From contig NZ_JAMTDQ010000042.1 in NCBI RefSeq assembly GCF_023806635.1, forward strand, positions 1 to 64,000: a stretch of DNA of 64,000 nt. Direction: 5' to 3'. Made by a program: the position numbers and the translations under genes. Below, piece by piece: positions 57,937 through 64,000 of this stretch (the first letter of the stretch is position 1; the number at the start of each line of letters is the position of its first letter). Under the pieces are notes generated by a model, which saw only the letters and a program-made list of their open reading frames with translations, was not told the origin of the DNA and searched no databases. Source of the stretch: Accumulibacter sp. (GTDB lineage Bacteria > Pseudomonadota > Gammaproteobacteria > Burkholderiales > Rhodocyclaceae).

Positions 57937-60579
57937 TTACCCGGGGAACACCCTCTTTCTCACCTTCAACCGGATTCTCTCTGGCAATTGACGATACAGC
58001 CAGCGCGTCGCCTCGCTCATTTTCGGATGGCGTTGCACAGCTTTGTGAAGTGCCCTTGCTGCGGGAATTCCTGCTCGTATAATCAGACGCCGAATCACCG
58101 CCCCTTGTTTCTCGGCAGTGCCGGCGTAGCCTGAGGTGGAGCCACGGGCGCTGGAGGCCGCGACTTGGCCAGACACTGGATCAAAAAGCTCGTGCAATCG
58201 TTTGAGCGGCTCGCGGTTATCCAGGACGTCAGCAGAACATGGCAGCGCCAAGGGAATCACCGGCAGGCATTGTCGGGCGAGACCGTCGTCGTCCATTACA
58301 TAAACGGTACCGTACATCAGCCTCCTTTTCCTGCGACGCGGGCATCGCTCCTGGATATCCCTGTCGACGCCGTCAACGAAGCTCCGATAGGAATATGTCC
58401 CGGAAGCAATCACGTCACTGAACGCACGCTCGGTCATCTGGCCGATCAGATTGTCGTCCATGACCTTGGCAACCACATCCTCGAAATTCGAGAAATCCTT
58501 CTTCAGAGGGATAAAGTGGATGTCCGGCCGGACCACACCGGAATACTCGCCCTCAAAGAGAACCAGTGCCGTCCGCAGGCGGATCGCCTCAAAGATCTTC
58601 GGTGAAATCTGATTCATGCGGACATGGCCTTCGTGCGGCTTGAGAAGGCGCTCCCAGATCTCGTCGAAGGACATCTCGGGGCGTTTCCTTTTCAGGCGTT
58701 CGATCTCCGCCACCAACGATCCGTCGAAATCGAAGACGTTTGAGCCGCTCTCCGTCCCAAGCGTGGCCCGTCCGGAAGCAAGGAAACGATACCAGTCATC
58801 TCCATAGATTCGACACTCGGCGTCCCACGCAATGTCCACCGGGACTCCCATCGCCTCGGCGCGGCGACGCGCTTCAACACCGATCATCAGTTTCTCGTGT
58901 CCAAGTCGCCCGTAGATCGGGTGCAATTCCCTCCCCCTGTAGACGAAGGCCAGCCGTCTTTCACCCAAGGGCCTGACAAAGCGATCGATGTTGGCTGATT
59001 CCGGAACGTACCCGGTCAGCGTCGGCAGGAAATCGGTCGCGGGGTAGCGCGAGGACGGGTACACCTTGTCGCTTTCATCCAGTGGAACGCAAGTGTAAAC
59101 CAGGTCAAACTGGATGCGATCCATCCATTGCCTGGTGCATTCAACAGAGTCATATTCATCCTGTATGAAAAGCACCTTGAGGCCATTGAACTGATCGAGT
59201 GCAACAGCGAAATCTTCCGCCAGATGCGACTGAAGGGAAATCCGGATAGAATAGTGAACAACGACCGCATCAAACAGCGACAAATCAATCGGGCTGCGTT
59301 CAGCGTTGGCCCGCAGGACTCTCCCGCCAGCAACGGCCGGGACGAAGGTGTACGTATGCCTGGAGTGACGCCGAAACGCCTCGAGATGCTCGCGAACAGT
59401 CCCGACATGACTGGACGCGGGGTCATACAGCAGCGCGACATTGAGCGGCTCCGCACTTCGACGTCGGGCATCCGCATTGGCGACAATAGCCGCCACAACG
59501 CCCTCGAAGCGAGCATCGTAGGAACTCAAGCGCGCCAACTGCTCGCCGCGTGCAACGCGCTCCGGTTCGTTCCGGACTTTCGCCAGCGCACGTATCGAGG
59601 CCGCGAACTCGTCCGCAGTCGTTGCAAAGCGAATGATGTCGTCTTCATGTCCATACTTCTCGAGCGCCTGGATGGGAATGGACACGACCGGCAATCCACA
59701 GGCTACATACTCGAAGACCTTCAGTGGCAGGGAGTTCCAGATCAGTTCATTCTGCAGGAAGGGCACGATCCCGACCATCCCCTTCAGCATCTCCTCACCA
59801 AAAGTTTCGGGGGAGACCGAACCGTACAGACGCAAATTGCGAAAGCTGCGCAGATGCTGCACGCCTTCGGATTCGACGATCTGGCCGAAGAACCTGAATT
59901 CGAACTCCGGCAGCTTCCGGACAAGTGAAACGATCAGGTCATAGTCAAGACGGCTGTTGACGCCACCCTGATAGATGACAGTCGGTTTTTCAGCGTCCGC
60001 AGCCTTCTCGCGGCCGATCTTCAACCGTTCAAAGAATTGAAAATCGCATCCATTCTCTGCGACGATCGATGCGCCACGATAGCCGCCGTCAACGCAGATG
60101 TTCTGCAGCACGCGTTCGGTAACGGCAACGACCAGATCCGTCTCCACCAACAAGCGCTGCAACTGGTCACGTAGGAAGAGGTGTCCGTCGCCTGTCTCGG
60201 ACTCCATGCGGAAATAATCCTCAGTGGCGTGGTAGACGCGAAAATGATTCGGCAGCCGATCAAGTAGCGGCCAATAATTCACAGAATCGTAGATCCAGAT
60301 CAGCGGTCGCTTGAAGCCACGGTAGCGGATGAGCGTCTTCAGATCCCTTGTCTGGTCCGGGAGGAGAGGCGCAGAAACATCGACGACATCGAGATTCGGG
60401 ATGCCACTTCCGGTGACACGAATTCCGCCGTCAGCCGAACGTTGATTCTGGACAAAAAGCACGGGGAGGTGTCTGGCAAAACGGGTCGCGTAATGGTAAC
60501 GGTTGCTGCGCGGTTCGGTCGCCCAGTCCGACCAGGTCAGCATGACTACGGCGTCGAAGTGCTTGCACAACTCGATCAT
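57937..60579 (-). CDS. Two-domain glycosyltransferase fusion (GT4-like plus CgeB-like)
   Basis: A large 880-residue protein with two apparent GT-B units. Residues 1 to about 370 resemble GT4 transferases of the TuaH type (LIWIYDSVNYWPLL, YHATEDYFRM, VIYQGGVNSRLDYDLIVSLV, NSLPLKVFEYVACGLPVVSI). Residues about 385-740 repeat the motif series of the stand-alone protein at 52653-53948: QDEYD (473-477), LTGYVPES, VYRGRELHPIYGRLGHEK, ATLGTESGSNVFDFDGS, SPKIFEAIRLRTALVLFEGE and YSGVVRPDIHFIPL. A tail of about 140 residues ends in basic helices. ATG 60579 has GTGGAG 3 nt upstream. GC content is about 50% in places, well below the flanks. It may add two successive sugars. Confidence 0.75.
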   Translation of the reverse strand: MIELCKHFDAVVMLTWSDWATEPRSNRYHYATRFARHLPVLFVQNQRSADGGIRVTGSGIPNLDVVDVSAPLLPDQTRDLKTLIRYRGFKRPLIWIYDSVNYWPLLDRLPNHFRVYHATEDYFRMESETGDGHLFLRDQLQRLLVETDLVVAVTERVLQNICVDGGYRGASIVAENGCDFQFFERLKIGREKAADAEKPTVIYQGGVNSRLDYDLIVSLVRKLPEFEFRFFGQIVESEGVQHLRSFRNLRLYGSVSPETFGEEMLKGMVGIVPFLQNELIWNSLPLKVFEYVACGLPVVSIPIQALEKYGHEDDIIRFATTADEFAASIRALAKVRNEPERVARGEQLARLSSYDARFEGVVAAIVANADARRRSAEPLNVALLYDPASSHVGTVREHLEAFRRHSRHTYTFVPAVAGGRVLRANAERSPIDLSLFDAVVVHYSIRISLQSHLAEDFAVALDQFNGLKVLFIQDEYDSVECTRQWMDRIQFDLVYTCVPLDESDKVYPSSRYPATDFLPTLTGYVPESANIDRFVRPLGERRLAFVYRGRELHPIYGRLGHEKLMIGVEARRRAEAMGVPVDIAWDAECRIYGDDWYRFLASGRATLGTESGSNVFDFDGSLVAEIERLKRKRPEMSFDEIWERLLKPHEGHVRMNQISPKIFEAIRLRTALVLFEGEYSGVVRPDIHFIPLKKDFSNFEDVVAKVMDDNLIGQMTERAFSDVIASGTYSYRSFVDGVDRDIQERCPRRRKRRLMYGTVYVMDDDGLARQCLPVIPLALPCSADVLDNREPLKRLHELFDPVSGQVAASSARGSTSGYAGTAEKQGAVIRRLIIRAGIPAARALHKAVQRHPKMSEATRWLYRQLPERIRLKVRKRVFPG

Positions 60580-60639
60580 GACTCCACCCACCCTCTTTCG
60601 TGAAGGTTCTCGAGACGCGACCGTTCGGGAAGTACAGCT

Positions 60640-61425
60640 TCACATCGCCGCATCGAAAGCCCCCTTCGCCCGACGAAACGCACGCAGGCCAAAATGAAAT
60701 ATCACTGCCGACAGTAAAGTGACATAGCCGAGGCCGAGCACATCCGGTACCCGATTCTCAAGCAGAGTCGCGCGATAGCCCTCCGCAATCTGGTAGAACG
60801 GATTTGCAACCGATACCTTCTGGATGATCGCCGGCATCGACTCGAATGGGTAAAAAATCGGTGTCATGAACATGAGGGCCGTGAGCAACGTGGGCAGGAT
60901 CTGCACCACATCCCTGATGAAGACTGCGATGGCCGACAACCACATGCCGAGGGCTGCCGCAAATGCAAACTGCAGGATCACCACCACCGGCAGCAAGAGA
61001 ACATGCCAGGAAATCGTGCTTCCTGACCAGATCAGGAGCACGAAGAGAAAAACGAGACTCACCGCGAGATTGATCAGGCCGACCAGGGTTCCGGCAATCG
61101 GCAGGAGTTCAGTCTTGAACGCCATGTTCTTGACCAGACCGGAAGCGCCGATCACCGAGTTCGTCGCGCCCGTGATGGCTTCCGTCATCGCGATCCATGG
61201 CCCATAACCACTGATCAGCCAGATCACGTAGGCCAGCGTCGTTTCCGAGCCCGGCAGGCGGACCTTGAAGACAAAGCCGAACACGTAGGTGAAAAGCGCA
61301 AGCATGAAGAGCGGATTGGTTATCGCCCAGAAGCTGCCCAGCGATGACCCGAGATAGCGGTCGCGCACGGTCATCCTGAACAGATTGACCATCAACCTGC
61401 AATCGAATCGGTTGAAACCGTACAA
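60640..61425 (-). CDS. wzm: ABC-2 type polysaccharide export permease (Wzm-like)
   Basis: An inner-membrane permease of 261 residues with six predicted helices and the ABC-2 family arrangement: an N-terminal cytosolic helix (FRMTVRDRYLGSSLGSFWAI), then helices near 35-55, 65-90, 110-135, 145-170, 178-200 and 230-250. LTALMFMTPIFYPFESMP is typical of polysaccharide exporters. It would form the channel for the lipid-linked glycan together with the Wzt-like ATPases upstream. The start appears to be TTG 61425 with AGGAG 9 nt upstream; no ATG lies near. It begins 12 nt after the wzt-like stop. Confidence 0.9.
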   Translation of the reverse strand: MYGFNRFDCRLMVNLFRMTVRDRYLGSSLGSFWAITNPLFMLALFTYVFGFVFKVRLPGSETTLAYVIWLISGYGPWIAMTEAITGATNSVIGASGLVKNMAFKTELLPIAGTLVGLINLAVSLVFLFVLLIWSGSTISWHVLLLPVVVILQFAFAAALGMWLSAIAVFIRDVVQILPTLLTALMFMTPIFYPFESMPAIIQKVSVANPFYQIAEGYRATLLENRVPDVLGLGYVTLLSAVIFHFGLRAFRRAKGAFDAAM

Positions 61426-61437
61426 AATGCGCTTCTC

Positions 61438-62658
61438 CTAAGCTGCACTGGCCGCCGTGGCCGCAACAGGGTAATAGAGCATCGGCTTCCCGCCCACGGG
61501 CGGAGTCAATGTGTAAACCTCGAATACCGTCGACGAATCCGCGATCGTTTCCCCTGCGCTGCCTCGACCATCGATGAACAGGACGTCGAGACGGTAGATC
61601 GCCGCGCCCAGCACCAGCGGAGCGAACTCGATCTCGATGCCGATCTCGCCAGCCTCGTCTGCAAAATCGCCAAGTCGAAAATCCTGCTCGAACACGAGCA
61701 GCTCATCCAGCCGGAAAGTTCGCAGACGGCACAACCCGTCATCCAGCCAGGCCCCGGCCCGACCGGTCACCTGGATGCGCAAGCGCTCGCGCGCCTCCAC
61801 CCGTACCGATGCCTCCCGGTTGTTTCCGGAGAGCAGGGCAACCCGCCGAATTTCGCTGCCCGCCCGATACGAGCGCTTGCCGACATGCGCGGCAAACCGT
61901 CCCATCAGGGCGGCCTCGTCCTCGCCGCGAACCTCGTCTATATAGGCCCTGGTCACGTCCTCCGGAGACCCGTCCAGCACGACCTGCCCATCCCTGAGAT
62001 AGATGCAGCGGTTGCAGATGTCGCGGATCGACTGCATGCCATGGGAAACCAGGATCACGATCTTGCCGCGGGCGCAGATTTCAAGGATGCGGGCGGTGGC
62101 CTTTGCCGAAAACGAAGCATCACCCACCGAGAGAGCCTCGTCGATGATCAGGATTTCCGGGTCGATGTGGGTGATCATCGAAAATGCCAGTCGCGCCTTC
62201 ATCCCCGTGGAATACGTGCGTACGGGATAATCGATGAACTTGCCCAGTTCGGAAAACTCGATGACCTGACCGATCACCTCGTCTACTTCGGCTCGCGACC
62301 TGCCCTGGATCTCGCCATCGACGTAGATGTTCTCGCGTCCGCTCAAGTCATCGCGCAAGCCCACGCCCAGGGTCATGATCGAGGTCACCCTTCCCTTGAT
62401 CCGGATGGTTCCGGCGGTCGGCTCGGCGATGCCGGCAATCATGTGCAGGAGGGTCGACTTGCCGGCGCCATTGCGGCCGATGATGCCGAGGCGCTCTCCT
62501 TCGGCGATCCTCAGGCTGAGCCGGTCCACCGCGACCTTGCCGCCGGGAACACTGTCGTGCTCGGCGTCGCGCGCCATGGCCGCGACCAGCTCGCCGGTCG
62601 CCGAGCTGGCGACGGGGAATACCTTGGACACTTGCTGCAACTCGACGTATAGGCTCAC
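61438..62658 (-). CDS. wzt: Polysaccharide ABC transporter ATP-binding protein, Wzt-like (second)
   Basis: A 406-residue ATPase. The nucleotide-binding domain has Walker A at 61-69 (GRNGAGKST), the signature YSTGMKARLAFSM in place of LSGGQ as is usual for Wzt proteins, Walker B ILIIDEALSVGD and switch His in LVSHGM. A 30-residue insertion precedes Walker A. The C-terminal 150 residues form a Wzt_C-type beta-sandwich that in characterised systems binds the glycan terminus. The start is GTG 62658, overlapping the upstream ATPase stop (GTGA), with GGAGG upstream. It should energise the adjacent Wzm-like permease. Confidence 0.92.
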   Translation of the reverse strand: MSLYVELQQVSKVFPVASSATGELVAAMARDAEHDSVPGGKVAVDRLSLRIAEGERLGIIGRNGAGKSTLLHMIAGIAEPTAGTIRIKGRVTSIMTLGVGLRDDLSGRENIYVDGEIQGRSRAEVDEVIGQVIEFSELGKFIDYPVRTYSTGMKARLAFSMITHIDPEILIIDEALSVGDASFSAKATARILEICARGKIVILVSHGMQSIRDICNRCIYLRDGQVVLDGSPEDVTRAYIDEVRGEDEAALMGRFAAHVGKRSYRAGSEIRRVALLSGNNREASVRVEARERLRIQVTGRAGAWLDDGLCRLRTFRLDELLVFEQDFRLGDFADEAGEIGIEIEFAPLVLGAAIYRLDVLFIDGRGSAGETIADSSTVFEVYTLTPPVGGKPMLYYPVAATAASAA

Positions 62659-63830
62659 GCAACCTCCGCCGGAATGGCCTGCACCCTGAAAGGCAGAGTG
62701 ACCGCGGCTGGGAGTGGTCTGCCTTCGATACGCAAGGCCAAGCCGTTGCCATAGGTCCAGGATCGGCAATCAAGACCGACCCTGTGGCGTTGTCCTGGCA
62801 ATGCGCGCCGAGCCAGGAACAGGTTCAGGGAATACCTGCCCGGAGCCAGCGGCAATGCCGGGATTGTGAACACTACCGTGTAGCGTCCGGCCTTGTCACC
62901 TACCGCGTGGTACTCGGAAAGGATGACGATCTCCCAACCAATGCCGATGCGCAACATCTCTACCGATATGGCGAGCTCGACCGGCAGATCTTCCAGAACC
63001 TCGACCGGTACTGTGACGGACGAGTCTTCACCGGATTCCAGGACGAACTCTTGCGGGATCGTGTCCGGAAATCGTGCAGCTCTGGCTTCAGGCACCGGCA
63101 GGTCAAGATAGCGCACGACCGCGAGGTCACTGGACCCGACAAACGAGAAGCGGCCCTCATCGATGACGCAGGCCTGCTCGCAGAGCTTGACGATGGCTGT
63201 CCAGTCGTGCGTGACGAGAACACCGGAGGCGCCGTTCAGCAAGCGCTCGCGCATCCTGCGCCAGCACTTGGCCTGGAAGTGTTCGTCGCCAACCGACAGC
63301 AACTCGTCGATGAGGTAGATCTCGTGCTGGCAAGCAGTGGCCACGGCAAAGTAAAGCCGCGCCGCCATTCCCGACGAATAGGTGCGAATTCGTTGATCGA
63401 AGGCACCGCCGAGCTCCGAGAAGTCGGCGATATCGTCCAGAACGGTGGCGACTGAAGCGCCGGGGACGCCCATGAACTGCAGGTAGCGGATGGCGTACTC
63501 GCGACCGGTGAGGTTCGGATTTCCCATGCCGCCCAGTTCGAAAAGGCCGGCAATCTGCCCGTTGATCTCGATGCTACCGGTGGTCGGCGTGTAGACCTGG
63601 CCGAGAAGGCGGAGCAGGGTACTCTTTCCCGCACCGTTGCGGCCGATGACCCCAACGATCTTCCCGCGTGGAACAGTGAGGGAGATATCCCGCAGAGCCT
63701 CAACCACCGGCCCCTTGCGGTGAGTCTCCATGCCGAGGAGCAGGCGCCAGACGCGCTGCTCGCGGTGCACGGCAAAGCTCTTGCCGAGATGGACACAGCG
63801 CAAGGCAAAGTCGCGGCAGGGCTGCTGCAT
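62655..63830 (-). CDS. Polysaccharide ABC transporter ATP-binding protein, Wzt-like (first)
   Basis: A 391-residue ATPase distinct from its neighbour. It has Walker A at 63-71 (GRNGAGKST), signature YSSGMAARLYFAVA, Walker B IYLIDELLSVGD and switch region LVTHDW. The C-terminal 150 residues form another Wzt_C-like beta domain of different sequence. The start ATG 63830 follows the family N-terminus; upstream in-frame sequence overlaps the preceding glycosyltransferase in another frame. It overlaps the second ATPase by 4 nt. Having two such ATPases beside one permease raises the possibility of a heterodimeric motor, or a second permease outside the window. Confidence 0.88.
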   Translation of the reverse strand: MQQPCRDFALRCVHLGKSFAVHREQRVWRLLLGMETHRKGPVVEALRDISLTVPRGKIVGVIGRNGAGKSTLLRLLGQVYTPTTGSIEINGQIAGLFELGGMGNPNLTGREYAIRYLQFMGVPGASVATVLDDIADFSELGGAFDQRIRTYSSGMAARLYFAVATACQHEIYLIDELLSVGDEHFQAKCWRRMRERLLNGASGVLVTHDWTAIVKLCEQACVIDEGRFSFVGSSDLAVVRYLDLPVPEARAARFPDTIPQEFVLESGEDSSVTVPVEVLEDLPVELAISVEMLRIGIGWEIVILSEYHAVGDKAGRYTVVFTIPALPLAPGRYSLNLFLARRALPGQRHRVGLDCRSWTYGNGLALRIEGRPLPAAVTLPFRVQAIPAEVA

Positions 63831-63837
63831 CTTGTGC

Positions 63838-64000
63838 TCAGTGCCTTTCTCGCACGAGGGAATCGCCTGCGAGCAGCGCACGGTAAATCTGGTCCATGCG
63901 CGTTGCACCTGCCGCGGCGGAATGCCATTTGACGGCAAAATCCCTGCTGCGCCGACCGATCTCACGCCGCTTGCCGGGGTCGGCGATGAGCTCGCGCAGC
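63838..64000 (-). CDS. Glycosyltransferase, C-terminal fragment running off the window
   Basis: The last 53 codons of a minus-strand gene ending at TGA 63838-63840, 7 nt before the Wzt-like start. The visible tail reads LRELIADPGKRREIGRRSRD followed by a helix with KWHSAAAGATRMDQIYRALL. This is the typical C-terminal helix of GT4 glycosyltransferases, where donor-domain residues precede a final helix that crosses back to the acceptor domain. The gene is partial only because the window ends. The strand and spacing show it belongs to the same operon. Confidence 0.7.
   Translation of the reverse strand, partial: LRELIADPGKRREIGRRSRDFAVKWHSAAAGATRMDQIYRALLAGDSLVRERH

Overview
The window is high-GC bacterial chromosome (about 65% by eye in housekeeping genes). 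Gene content and order suggest a betaproteobacterium of the Rhodocyclales, plausibly a polyphosphate-accumulating 'Candidatus Accumulibacter'-like organism. The arguments are the series def-fmt-rsmB-DUF4390-ntrY/ntrX-like-trkA-trkH-hemE-priA, an exopolyphosphatase, and a methylmalonyl-CoA/propionyl-CoA block. This assignment is inference from gene content, not a database match. No phage, insertion sequence or CRISPR array was seen.

Region 1 (1-12.3 kb) opens with the 3' part of tRNA-Ala(GGC) and a complete tRNA-Glu(UUC), followed by thiC, a DUF1840 protein, rsuA, oxyR, topB, dprA, a LysM protein, the translation pair def-fmt and an S1/P1-type nuclease. A perfect 16-bp chromosomal parS site lies inside the 3' end of the nuclease gene, and a 14/16 match lies between oxyR and topB. 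Region 2 (12.4-27.2 kb) is a long plus-strand run: rsmB, DUF4390, a NtrY-like kinase, a NtrX-like regulator whose AAA+ domain has lost its catalytic and sigma-54 motifs, trkA, trkH, hemE, priA, ppx and a conserved exported protein. The AT-rich hemE-priA gap carries a perfect DnaA box and two near matches. With the parS sites this suggests an origin-proximal location.

Region 3 (27.2-38 kb) holds an MFS permease, a Mak-type fructokinase, rpsT with a good promoter, a Pcm-like methyltransferase, tolC, waaA-waaC (LPS core), manC, rfbB (nucleotide sugars) and a TauE/SafE permease. Region 4 (38-46.5 kb) is a propionate/methylmalonyl-CoA unit: a crotonase and a GntR regulator face mcm-meaB-pccB-pccA, with a promoter and candidate operator between them and a strong terminator after pccA.

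Region 5 (46.5-64 kb) is almost entirely minus-strand. After a membrane adenylate cyclase and a DUF1622 protein comes a polysaccharide cluster. In transcription order it has: a partial glycosyltransferase, two Wzt-like ATPases, one Wzm-like permease, a two-domain glycosyltransferase fusion, two asparagine-synthase-like amidotransferases, a stand-alone paralogue of the fusion's second half, two GT4 glycosyltransferases and an aldo/keto reductase. It looks like an ABC-exported, amide-decorated surface glycan locus. Its middle has visibly lower GC than the rest. It is the least conventional part of the window.
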